Origin: Diphasiastrum complanatum
Taxonomy: Eukaryota > Streptophyta > Lycopodiopsida > Lycopodiales > Lycopodiaceae
NCBI GenBank assembly: GCA_029204225.1
Contig: CM055104.1
Coordinates: 52,198,294-52,262,293, forward strand
Length of the DNA stretch: 64,000 nt
Reading direction: 5' to 3'
A program made the translations under genes and the position numbers. Within the stretch, counting starts at the first letter, position 1, and each line of letters starts with the position of its first letter. Under the pieces are notes generated by a model. It made no database searches. It saw only the letters and a program-made list of their open reading frames with translations, and had not been told where the DNA came from. Below are positions 34,361 to 45,466 of this stretch, piece by piece.

Positions 34361-36741
34361 TTGGATCTCCCAATCATGACTCCTCTCAATATTCTACTTC
34401 AAAGAAGAAGAAAAAAGATGTTAAGTGCTTCTTTTGTGGCAGAAAAGGTCACTATGCCACCAATTGCTTCAAGAAGAAGAATCAATTTAAGCAAGCCAAC
34501 ATCTCTCATGAGAAAGAAGACCTTATTGCAAGTGATGGAGAATGCTCACTTATGGCTCTCCTCTTCCACCTTCAAGATGGATGACTCTTGGTATATTGAT
34601 AGTGGAGCATCTTCACATATGTGTAGCTCCAAGGATTCCTTTTCAACTATTATGCCTTATGGAGGAATCAAGAAGTCCATATTTATTGCAAGTAATCAAG
34701 AGTGCAAAATTGAAGGAGTAGGGACTATTCTCTTGAAGCTTGCATCATTAAAAATTCTATCTTTGGGTGTGCAGATTATGCACTCATACCTTGAGATCAG
34801 AAAAGAAAGAAGATGAAAAAGTTGAGCAGGGTTTCCTTGTAGGCTATGATGTACATTCCTCATACTATAGGATCTACATGCCTAAGACCAGGGAAATCAA
34901 AACTGTCAGAGATGTAAAATTTGATGAAACAAGATCTATGGCTGACGGAGATCTAGTTGGCTATGAGATTCTTAGCAAGATGTACTATGATATGCCCAAA
35001 CAAACAGAGGGAGCAGACCATGAACATCTAGATCAGGATGTTCATATGCCAAGTGAAATGAGTGACAGTTCAGACGATGAACAGACACGGAGCAGCCTGT
35101 GTCTAAAATGTCCAAAACCCACCATGGTCATGCAGACAACCAGAAGGACAAAGGCAAAGCAGTTGAGCTACCTGCATAACCTCTGAGAAGGTCTATAAGA
35201 AAAAGAAGACCACATGTCAGATATGGAGTAGACAACTCAACTTCTATAATAGAAGAGTTTTGTGGATTCGGTGGTGAACCACAAATTTATGAGGAAGCTA
35301 TTGATAGTCCAAACAAGGACAAGTGGATAAAAGCCATGGAAGAAGAAATAAACTCCATGGAGCAGAACAAGGTGTGGACACTTAAACCCATACCAGACAA
35401 CAAGAAGTCTGTCAAATACAAATGGACCTACAAATACAAGTATGGACCAAATGGCAAGGTGTCAAGATACAAAGCCAGGCTAGTTGCAAAAGGCTTTTCA
35501 TAGAAATATGGAGTTGATGACACTGAAACCTTTTCTCCTATTGTCAAACATACATCTATATGTCTATTGATTGGATATGCAGCAGCCTACAGTCTGAAGA
35601 TCCACATTGTAGATGAGAAGACAATTTTCCTGCATGGGGATTTCAAAGAAGAAGTCTATTTGGATCAACCACCAGGATTTACCTGTAAATCATTTACCAA
35701 TTATGTCTGTCGAATGCATAAAAGCATCTATGGACTGAAACAGTCTGTCAAGTAGTGGTACAAGAAAAAAGATCATGATCTCAGATCCTTGGGTTTCCAA
35801 TATTTGATGGCTGATTATAATGTCTATGTGAAAGTCATAGATGGAAAAATCATCATCATCTATGTAGATGAAACACTGATATTGTCAAGAAGCAATAAGC
35901 TGATTGCACAAGTGAAGGAAGATATTTTCAAGCACTTCGAAATATCAAACCTAAGAGAAAAAAGATGCTACCTGGGATTACAGATTGACAGAGACCTTGA
36001 GAGTGGTAGGTTATATATATCTACACCAATTAAGGTACACTCAAAAAATCATTGATGATTTCCAAATGACAGATTGCAAAGGAGTAAATACTCCAGTGGT
36101 GCCTAGTACAATTCTGACCAACAAGGATTGTCCCAAAAACCAAGATGGAAGCAATGCTCAATAAGCCTTACAGAAGGTTGATTGGTTCTCTGATGTACTT
36201 GGCAAATAATACAAGGCCGAACATTGCCTACGCAGTGTTCAGACTGAGCCAATTTAAATCCAGGACCTGTACACTGGAAAATTGCCAAGAGAATCCTATA
36301 GTACTTGCAAAGGACTACGACCTTTGCTATTCTCGGGATGTAGGATTTCAGGTGAAGTCCTACAGTGATGCGAGTTGGCAATCCATGAAAGATGACTGCA
36401 AGAGCGTTTCAGGCGGATGTACTATAGCAGCTGATGTAGCTGTTCTTTGGGTCAATAAGAAGCAGACCATAATTGCCAAATCATCCTATGAGACTAAATA
36501 CGTTGTTGCGGCCAAGATGACTAATGAGCTGAACTGGCTCAAACAGTTCCTAGATGGACTGGGAGAGAACATTGGTGAGTCAATGATTCTCTACATGGAT
36601 AATACGTCTGCTATACATCTGACAAAAGATCATGTGTTTCATTCCAGAACGAAACACATTGCTATTAAGTATCGCCTAATCAGGGATCTAGTTGAGATGA
36701 ATAGGTTGAAGATCATGTTCGTTCCAACTAAGGATTTATAA
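34361..36741 (+). pseudogene. Ty1/copia relic C (zinc knuckle, protease, RT, RNase H)
   Basis: Starts with a CCHC knuckle (CFFCGRKGHYATNC) and the aspartic protease motif SWYIDSGASSHM. The sequence then jumps near 34760 from protease to the C-terminal integrase region, deleting most of integrase. RT pieces follow: KWTYKYKYGPNGKVSRYKAR, IYGLKQSVK and IIIIYVDETLILSRS. The active-site YVDD has become YVDE. RNase H (36145-36741) retains SDASWQ, IAKSSYETKYVV and YMDNTSAIHLTKDHVFHSRT. Scattered stops break the frame. Its post-integrase linker is close to that of relic A, so A and C are one family. Confidence 0.88.
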
Positions 36742-36755
36742 CCGATTTTTCGGAA

Positions 36756-37000
36756 CTAGTTCAGAAACGCATCTTTGAGTAGTAACCGGATTTTTACACG
36801 GCTTGGTTCAACTTGACTGTACCATATGTATGCCTGCTTTCTCAGCAAACCAAGAAAGATTCGTAGTTTGTCTACACCAGTTCCTTTGTTATTTGCATTA
36901 GCAATTGACTCAAATTGCGAGACATAGCTATCTGCATCATCTGAAGTAGTTCCTTTAAAATAATCACACCTAATTTTTGAAATAGAAGTGAAACGTGCTC
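36756..37000 (-). pseudogene. Ty3/gypsy gag fragment
   Basis: The minus strand reads FKGTTSDDADSYVSQFESIA, then DKLRIFLGLLRKQAYIWYSQ, the gypsy gag core (W.. after A). It abuts, head to head, a plus-strand gypsy pol fragment at about 37005. Confidence 0.65.
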
Positions 37001-37004
37001 CAAA

Positions 37005-37215
37005 AAAGATATGAAAGCAGGAGATCTTGCATTGATGTACAAAACCAAGCTGATCAAGGGTAAGTTGAAGTTTACCGGTGAAGGCCCGTATAAAGTGAAG
37101 GAAATCCTGAACTATGGCGCAGTAATTCTTGAGCACTTGGATGGAAGATGATTCGATACTCCGGTAAATGGCAGCCGATTATGCAAATTTTGGCAGCCTG
37201 CTCCGCCAGTTTAGC
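37005..37215 (+). pseudogene. Ty3/gypsy pol C-terminus (copy 1)
   Basis: The plus strand reads DLALMYKTKLIKGKLKFTGE, then GPYKVKEILNYGAVILEHLD, a stop, and FDTPVNGSRLCKFWQP. It is the same family as the end of the integrase ORF at 42030-42210 and the anchor point for the extra-ORF region that follows. Confidence 0.75.
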
Positions 37216-38102
37216 AAGCCTGATCTCAATATATTTATTAATTTTATTTGTTTATCAATTTTTTGTTTTCAGTATTTAATCTACTGACTTTTTTGGAAAA
37301 AGACAGTTAAAAAAAAAAGAGCAAAAAAATAAGGAAAGACTGATGAGCAAAAGTCTGAAAATCATCAGCATAAGAAAAAGGAAGCACAATATTTTTGATG
37401 GACAATGACTTAGAAATCACTGATTTGGGCAAATTTGGCCTATTACAGTACCAAAAACATTTGCTGAGCTCTCAGACTGTCCATCCACCCTTGATTTATC
37501 TAAATTGAGGTGGGCGAAGGTTCCTGACAAGAGAAAATCCAATTTTTGAGTCAGGCGAATGTTCAGTGATATGCCATTTTGGGAACCTTCGTCGAGCATC
37601 ATAACCTCATTATGAACCCCGACCTGTTAGATGATCTTAAAATGTCAAAATCAGGTAGTCCATAGGTTCAGATTGTGAAAAAAATGCATTTATGACAGTA
37701 CCTGGGCGAAGGACCCTTCTGGGCGAAGGTTTATCCTTCGCCAGCCTTGGAAAACGTTTGCCTGATAGGTTCAGATCCCTAGAAACCTTCACCGAGATTT
37801 TTATAGCCTATTTTTACAGTATTGCACATGCCTACAAATTTTTGTTCAGAACTGATCAGCCAAACTACTATTTATTGTAATGGACCCACCAAATTCACCT
37901 ATAATTTGGCTGAATTCGATTCATTTTTCACTTGTGCTAGCGAAGCTCTTGCAAATTTTTCTTGCGACCAAAGCCTTCCAAATTTCATGCATTGCCTTCT
38001 GATACACTTTCACGCGTTTATAATTCCTTTCTGATCATCATTTCTTCTACCAATACTTCCCAGTCTCCGCGCTATACTATCCATCATGATATCCCATCTG
38101 CA
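37216..38102. other. Spacer between pol end and extra ORF, gypsy copy 1
   Basis: Contains inverted and direct copies of GGCGAAGG/CCTTCGCC (for example around 37725-37745). Its distal part (37910-38000) resembles the leader of copy 2 at 43140-43250. No ORF was recognised. Confidence 0.5.
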
Positions 38103-40945
38103 ATGGACATAATGATTCTTCCTAGCACAAGCATGGTCACTCAGTGGATGACCCTTGCGGAGCCTCTACTCACTGTAATGGGAATTCATGAGAGAGCCTT
38201 TTCGGGTCGTATCAATATGGATTTCATCACTCTTGCCTTCGGTATGTGAAAGGAAGAGAATCCAAATTCTAGATCACTTTCCAGAGAGCCACACACAAGG
38301 TGTGCGTCATTGAGGCTGCCCTTGCAGCCCTAGGAATATCATCTAGTACGCAGGCCTCACCCAATCACAAGCACGCCAAACAGGCCATCAAGCCATTTAT
38401 TGACCTCACCAACAATCTGCACTGCACCAATGATGGCTACCTTTTAGAAGCCATCACTGAGCCTTCTATCCACGCAGCTGCCCAGCTATTGAATAATTTC
38501 CTGATGGTTGGCAACCTCAGAAAGACTGCCACATCTCAAATCCTTCCCAGGATAGTGGAATCCCACACTAAGATGGCCAAAGCCCCTCTTGAACCATATA
38601 AGTGGTTCAAGACTATTTTCGGTGAGCTCAAACGAGCTATTAAGGTCAATACTAAACAACAGTTTGCTGCTGGCTCTTTATTGTCCCTTTTAGCCGCTTC
38701 TCACTTAGAAAACAGAATCCATGGCTTCCACCTGGATTATGTGCTTTCGGTCTATGAAGAAGCACCGGCAGAATCATCCCATTAGGCCTCAAGCTCTCAT
38801 AGTTGTCATCGTCCATGCAGCGAGATCGTAATTACTGACTCACCTTCCGCGTCACGACATCGCACTAGGCATACCTCGTCAGCTGCGCTTCCACCCCCTG
38901 CTGTTGTTTGCACTGAACTTTCCATCTCCCTAGCCTCTGATGCATCCCTCACCTCTGCTCCCATACAAGAAAAGTCTGTGACCATTGGGCCTACCATTCC
39001 CATCACAGCTGCCCAGGCCGCCTCACCCCCGCACACCCGCCACCTCACCAAACACACAGTTCTTTATGGATATGTTGGATGATTCTGACCCCCTTGGGGC
39101 CACCGAAATCTTTGAAATGCCCTAGAGCCCAGCGCCCTTTGAACCCCAATTTCCCGAAAGAAAATTCGGACATATCCATGAATCTACTGTTGGTGTCGAA
39201 GATGCCAGCCAACAACCTCACACACAAGGTAGCCCAGCCACACTTCGGGTCGTCACAATTGTAAAATCACCAAAACAGTTCGGCGCCACACTACCTGAAG
39301 GGTTTGAAGAAGAGGATATTACTGAAGTAGAAGAGACCGTGGCACCTATTCCACGCCAACCAAGGACAGTACCATCAGGTCCTCCTGCTGCTACCGCCGC
39401 CACGACCATCGATTCTGGTGATGCTCTAGGGTTGGTTTCAAGCCTTGGGCAAGTGATCCAGTCTATGCTGGATAAGAAGAAGGAAATGGAACAGAGAATC
39501 TCTGATCTGGAGTCCAAAAACACTCTGATCAGCCAAAAAATTGTCCATTGAAGATAGCCAAACAACATGAAGATAAGGTTGAAAGCGAAAAGAAGTTGGC
39601 CCAACAACAAGCTGGTTGCCTGGAAAATTACATTAGCTCCCTACAAAACACCCTGACAACCGCACATGATCAGGTAGATCAGACAGTGCAAGATGCCAAG
39701 CAACAGGTGCAGCTGTTGGAGGGGCAATTACAGATGGCTGAACAGATCGCACATGACTTCAAGGTGAATTGGATGCGACCACTCTTGAGCGTGATGTCTA
39801 TTTGCAAACGCAAATACCAGATCATCCAGTCACACCAACGGACCTTGCGTATTTATTCAAAAAAGTGGAGACATGCAAAGTGGCCCTTCAGGGATTCCAA
39901 GGCCTCTTTGATAGGTTCAAAGGAGCAGCTTCAACCGAGTTGGCCAAGGCAAAAGAGACCATCACCGCCTATGGAAAGGCAGCCGCTCAAGTGTTGGAAG
40001 TCGGACCACAAATCCCCATCCCGGTCATGCCGCAATTCCTCCCCTGCGCCAAGAAGCTGTACCAATGGATACAAGGATTGATTTGAGCATGGACCAGGGG
40101 GGGGCTCCAGATATAGCAGATCAACCGCCAACCATACTGGCAGTACAAGCGAGTCCATCCTCATCAAGGACAAGGCCTCTATTCAGAAGGCCGATCAACG
40201 TTGAGGACCAAATCTAGACCTTCTTAAAGCAACATTCGCATGAGTCCTCGCATGGTGGATGTGTTCTGAAATTCAAGACCTTCGAGATCGAGGTCGACAA
40301 AGAGTTGGACATAATACCTGCACTAGAAGAGCAGCCGGCATGGAGAATCACGGTTTTTGAGAAAATCTCGGAATCAATTAGGAGTTACGTTGCCAGCCCT
40401 CGCCAGTTGCGGGTAGATCCCTATTACGTGCCAATGCCGCGAAGAAATAAATGGAAAGATTTGGGGTTGGCTATGGACAAAAGCACCATCTGTACGTCCA
40501 ATTGGCCAACCATCCATCAGCCTTACAGTTGGACCATTTCAGTGGACTTCTGCCATGCTTTACAAGCATATCAGCAAGAGTATGTCCACTCTCCAGATCC
40601 AACCGTGCGACAATCGGCAATGTTTGCTAAAGATCTAACTCTGTTGGCGTCAGTGGCAACCAGATGGGACGATTGCCTCCCTCCTCTAGCATTCGCTCCA
40701 AAGAAGCCGATGGCCTCAGAGCAAATCAAAGATCAGTTGTTGGTTGCTCGTTTATATTTTTGTGCGGCAATGATGGGAGGCTCCTGAGAATCATGCTTCA
40801 CATCATGGACAACCTCCAAGTGGATGCCCACCGTTGTTTCCTGCCACACAATTTGGATTTTAATACTGCACGTCTTGATTTTATGGAGAAGGTGCAGCAT
40901 CATTTAATCAAGATTCGGCGCGAAGCCAATAAAAGTCTCCAATAA
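38103..40945 (+). pseudogene. Decayed extra ORF of gypsy copy 1 (about 900 codons originally)
   Basis: Successive frames cover it, broken by frameshifts near 38250, 38790, 39550, 39780 and 40090. The N-terminal domain (WMTLAEPLLTVMGIHERAFS, then AITEPSIHAAAQLLNNFLMV) is clearly homologous to the ORF at 43385. A Pro/Ser/Ala-rich linker follows (about 38800-39330), then a heptad-rich coiled coil (about 39440-39770, KKKEMEQRISDLESKN and KQHEDKVESEKKLAQQQAG), then a C-terminal region with WTISVDFCHALQAYQQEY. No transmembrane helix was recognised. It ends about 50 bp before a polypurine tract and LTR start, so it occupies the slot between integrase and 3' LTR used by extra or env-like ORFs in some plant gypsy clades. 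Function unknown. Confidence 0.65.
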
Positions 40946-40982
40946 CTGCATATTGCAGGTGTCGTAGGACCGCCACCAGTTT

Positions 40983-41285
40983 TGGTGGGGGATACTGTTG
41001 GAGGGTTTGTGGATCTCAAGGCCACCCTAACCCTAGTTAATAAGTGAGAGAGATTTGGCACCTTGTGTGTGTAAGTCCAACCCGATGTCACACAGTTATT
41101 TGATTGATTAGTTAAAAGTTAATAAAAGGACTTTAGGCCTTTTTGCGGGACTTTTAATGTCGTAGGGCCTAAATGTCAAGTTAGTGAATAAAGTTGGGTT
41201 TCTCTCCAATTTTTATGGTTCCCACACTTTTTTAAATTTGAATAAAAAGAGAGGCAAGACTAGACCAATAGGATTCAGAGGCCAG
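40983..41285 (+). mobile_element. Polypurine tract and truncated 3' LTR of gypsy copy 1
   Basis: TGGTGGGGGA (40983-40992) is followed by an LTR-like start at 40996, TGTTGGAGGGTTTGTGG. The LTR is cut off near 41285, where integrase sequence of copy 2 begins. The right end and target duplication are lost. Confidence 0.6.
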
Positions 41286-41289
41286 GGTC

Positions 41290-42210
41290 CTCCTCTCTAC
41301 TACAAAAAGGGACACAGTACTGCACTCGGTCTTAGCCCAAGCACCATTCGAAAAGTGGGGATTGGATTACATCGGTCCAATTCACCCAGCAACAAGGAGT
41401 TCCCAGGCTCGATACATAATCGTAGCCACAGACTATCTCACCAAGTGGGTCGAAGCAAAGGCAGTAAGAGTAGTTGATGCTAGGACCACTGCCAAGTTCC
41501 TTTATGAAAATATCATTGTGCACTTTGGATGCTCGGTGGAGCTAGTCAACGATCGCAGAAGTCATTTCATCAATGAGACCATCAAGGTCCTGTTGGAGGA
41601 ATTCTTCATGATCCATATAACCAGTATGCCTTATTATCCTCGTTGTAATGGGCAAGCAGAATCATCCAATAAGATCCTATGCAACGTGCTCACGAAAATA
41701 GTTGAAGCTAGCAGATCAGATTGGGAACATAAGTTGCATGCTGTTCTGTGGGCATTCAGGACAGTTTATAAGGGAAGCACTGATCAAACACCTTTCCAAT
41801 TGATATGTGGTCAGGATGCTGTGATGCCAGTAGAGTTTTTAGTCCCTTCATTAAGAATTGCTACAATGCAACGTCTGAATGAATCCAAATCTCTACAACT
41901 ACGCCACAAAGCTCTGCATAAACTCTGTGAAACAAGCTTACTAGCTGTGCATGCACTGGCAGTTGAAAAGAAAAGACGCAAAGCATGGCACGATCGCAGG
42001 TTACAAAAGAAGGATCTGCGCTTCAGAGATCTGGTCATGATGTATAAAACCAAGGCGATCAAGAGAAAATTAAAATTCACAAGCGAAGGTTCTTATTGGA
42101 TCAAGAAAATTCTTAATCATGGAGCTGTGAATTTAGAAAAGCTAGATGGGACACCGTTCGATACACCCATCAACGGTAGTTGGTTGCACAAGTATTGGCC
42201 ACCACAGTGA
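41290..42210 (+). pseudogene. Ty3/gypsy integrase (copy 2), long ORF
   Basis: An open stretch of 282 codons from 41362, with the frame entering earlier. Integrase core residues are visible: Asp in FGLDYIGPIHPA and VATDYLTKWVEAK, Asp in LVNDRRSHFINETIKVLLEE, and Glu in CNGQAESSNKIL. The C-terminal domain (LVMMYKTKAIKRKLKFTSEG) and FDTPINGSWLHKYWPPQ follow. The upstream part of pol and the 5' LTR are missing, so the element is truncated even though this segment is open. Confidence 0.87.
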
Positions 42211-43384
42211 GATAGATCCAGATTGGTGGTAGCATGTACAAAAAGCTATTCTAATAGGCCATCACCACTAGATTTAGGAAGATCAAGCCAAATCAAGCTA
42301 GATCCATCAAGATTCGGCCGGATCTGGCAAGATCGGGGAAATCCATCAGGGTCCAAGGGGGATCCAGATCCATATGGGATCAAGAAGGAAGCAGATCATC
42401 AGATTATGCTAATAAGTCCACTAAATTTGCAGATTAGAGACCTCGATCTCACTAACTATGGCAAATTAAGGGCAAAATTCAACCAGAACTGATGGATCTG
42501 CTATCAAATATCGATCAGAACTTCCAAAAAACTACTAGCAGTCAGATCAAGCATGGATGAAGCTGATTACCAGTTTGCAAAAGTTAAAAATCAGATAATC
42601 TCAAGATCTCGTCAAAAAACATTCTAAAAGAGTATTTTTTTGTGATGTTTTGGAGATCCCTTGGGAGATAGCTCTTGAAACTTTGACAGTCACTAGCTCT
42701 GATCCAGATGCATCCATAAAAATCTCTGCAAGAGTTTTTGATGGAGGAATCATCATTTTTTAGTGTGTGAGAGGGTTCCTAGAAGCTGAATCTTCAGAAC
42801 CCTCACAGAGCATCAAGATCATCCTACCAACCCTTGCAAGGTGCCTAAATGGAATCAGAACAGTGAAATTAGCCTACCTACATGGTCTGATCTTGAAAAT
42901 CCAATCAAGGAACATGCTGTGCGAGAGATAACTTCCTGCAAGAGTTGAACCCTCGCAGACAGTCTGAACCCTCGCAGAACCTTCGCAGGGTAGTCAAATC
43001 ACCTTTTGAACTCTCGCAGACTTTCCTGAGGTCTTAGAATTTTATGAAGAAGGTCCCTGCCAAAATTTGGGTGGAATTGAACAAGGGAAAGTGGATTTTA
43101 CCTAATACGCACTCTAAATTCCGCTATATAAGAACTGATTTCGAGTCATTTGTCACCTTTGTTGGCAAAGCTCTACTCAAATTTTTACTGAAATTTTCAA
43201 GTTCTCTGTTTGTGACCAAACTTTCTACAAGCTATCATCTACTCATACTGAACACAGATCTACGCTCTGAACTACAGTTTTTGCCATCCAACACTCGTTA
43301 TTCATAGTTTTTTGTCGTTTCCACACCTTTTAACCTTTTCCATCATTTTTTCTACTTTTTCGCCGTTTAACTATCACTGCAAAC
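42211..43384. other. Spacer between integrase and extra ORF, gypsy copy 2
   Basis: Contains repeated GAACCCTCGCAGA motifs (about 42950-43020). A TATA-like CTATATAAGAAC lies near 43124, about 260 bp before the extra ORF, which might drive a separate transcript. Confidence 0.5.
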
Positions 43385-44384
43385 ATGGCCTCCTCATCCT
43401 CTAAAGACTCTGGCACCAAGCAGGTGATCCAGCGTGAAATCCCCTCAGCCACACAGATTTGGCCCTTACCCTCTAACTCTCTGATTCAACCATGGCTTCA
43501 GACAGCCGACCCACTTCTTGGGGCAATGAGATTTTTCTCGGCACTTTTCCATTCTAAGATTAACATGGGCCTCACCCTTCACGCTTACGCCACCTGGGAC
43601 GCGTCGAAGACACGCTTCCACTTCCTGTACCAAGGTACCACCATGTACAAAGTCAGGATTACCGCAAACTCGATGGTCACCATTGGTATTATGTCCGGTG
43701 ATTGTCAGCCCATCTCCCATCGTCAGGCCAAAACTCTGATCAAACCTTTTGTCACCCAAACTGCACCAAAAATTCCAATCCAGACTAACAATGATTACTT
43801 GATGGATGCTGTCACGGAACCTGTCATTCAGGTGGCTGTGCATCTGTTGAACAACTTTTTGGTTGTTTTAACATTTCGCAAGGACAGAATCCAGTCCAAG
43901 GTGTTGAGTCAGATAGTGGAATCCTTTCTGGCATTCCCTGGCCCCTCAGTTGTGCCATATGACTGGCATAGCTTTCTCATTCGTGAACTAACCATCTCTA
44001 TCAAACCCAACAACCATGAGCGTATCGCAGCAGACCCTTGTTGCCTATGTACTTCTTGAGGCGAAAGTGCGTGGTTTCCACCGCTCGACCATTTTGTCTT
44101 CCATCGTGTCGCACACTAACCTCTATCCGCCATCTGTAGCATCCACCTCCTCCCAACCTGCAGTTATTGACACAACGACCAGCAAACGAATGCGTGGCGC
44201 CACCTCTTCATCTTCATCTCCACCTACTACCCGAAGATGCACAACCACCACCGCACTAACCACTCCATCAACCACCGCCACTTCTTCTTTTGTGCAACCC
44301 TCCACTCCTATCTCTGTTGTCACTACCCCTTTTTCTATTTTATCGGCGCAAGAGAGATATCCTCTCTCACGAATAAATTGGTAA
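43385..44384 (+). pseudogene. Extra ORF of gypsy copy 2
   Basis: The start ATGGCCTCCTCATCC opens 224 codons to 44059, then the frame shifts to a Ser/Thr/Pro-rich continuation (44016-44384). The N-terminal domain contains WLQTADPLLGAMRFFSALFH and DAVTEPVIQVAVHLLNNFLV, matching copy 1 (WMTLAEPLLTVMG, EAITEPSIHAAAQLLNNFL). The coiled-coil and C-terminal parts of copy 1 are absent. No signal peptide or membrane helix was seen. Confidence 0.65.
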
Positions 44385-45420
44385 TTACCTAATGCTTGCG
44401 ACCTCTGTATTTGTGTCTGTGATAGTATGTGTCTATTACTGCATGACTCACACTCATCAACAACTAATGCATCCAAATTAGCCAACTCATCTCTCTCGTT
44501 TATGTTGTTTATATAGGAGCAGAGAAAATTAGTTTATGGTAATCATTAGTGATTACAAGAACTGGTTTAAGCTCGTTTTAATGGCTTCCAGTTGTGTGTC
44601 GTCGTCGTCCGTAGAGTCCGTTCTCCATGCTGGTACTTCATTGATCTTGCCAGTGCTTCGGTCGTGAAGATCCGCCATTTTTGCAGCAGTCTTTGCAGTT
44701 TTCTGTGACCATAATCGTCTCTCTATAGTGCATTTTGCGGTCGTGAAGGTTCTTTAGCAAGCAACCGCAGATAGACCGTAGCAGGGATCCTGCAGTGCTC
44801 AGGCGGTTCATCTCTTCGAGAGGAGAGAACCATTGTGAACCATATTTGTTGACTCTACGGTGGCCTTCGATCAGCTTCGTTCATGGACTGCCTTCAGTTT
44901 GCTTTGTAGGTGACCGTAAGCTCTAGCTTGGCGGTTGCCTTCGGTTTACTTTGCATGTGACCACAAGTTTCATCTTGCGGTGTCTTGGCGGTTTCTTGTT
45001 GTGAGTCATTGTCTTCGTAAGTGTTGACCTTCGATTTCCTTCGGTTTGCTAAAGCATCGCAATGGACCGTAGGTTGGAGTGTTGCAGTTCATTGTGGTGG
45101 CCTTTGTTGCCTTCGTTGCTTTGCTTTCACAGCTGCCTTAGGCTGGGTTTTGTTTTGTTGGTCTTCGCTTATGACCGCAACATTGACCCTTGCGGTGCAA
45201 TGTGGTTGTAGTTTCGTTTGGTTTACTTCGACTTCATAATGGACCATATGTAGGACTTTACAGTGCCTTTGTTGAAACCATTTGCAGAAGTTTGCGATTG
45301 CTTGCTGTGGCCTTCGTCGAAACCGTTTGCATTGCTGTTGCGGTTGTTTACGGTTTTTGTCCATGGGCAGTTTTCGTGTATTTCTGTAGAGAAAGTCTGT
45401 TGGCCTTTCACGAGTATTTA
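44385..45420. repeat. Degenerate GACCGTA / CTTCGGTTTGCT repeat region
   Basis: Less AT-rich than its surroundings. Motifs such as TTCGGTTTGCTTTG, GTGACCGTAAG, TTGCGGT and ACTTCGA recur irregularly from about 44600 to 45350. Spurious ORFs occur on both strands. The nature (LTR, satellite or element interior) was not determined. Confidence 0.5.
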
Positions 45421-45466
45421 TAAAAGCATTGGTTCATAAGCTAGCAATGCTTTGTGGGTAGAAACT

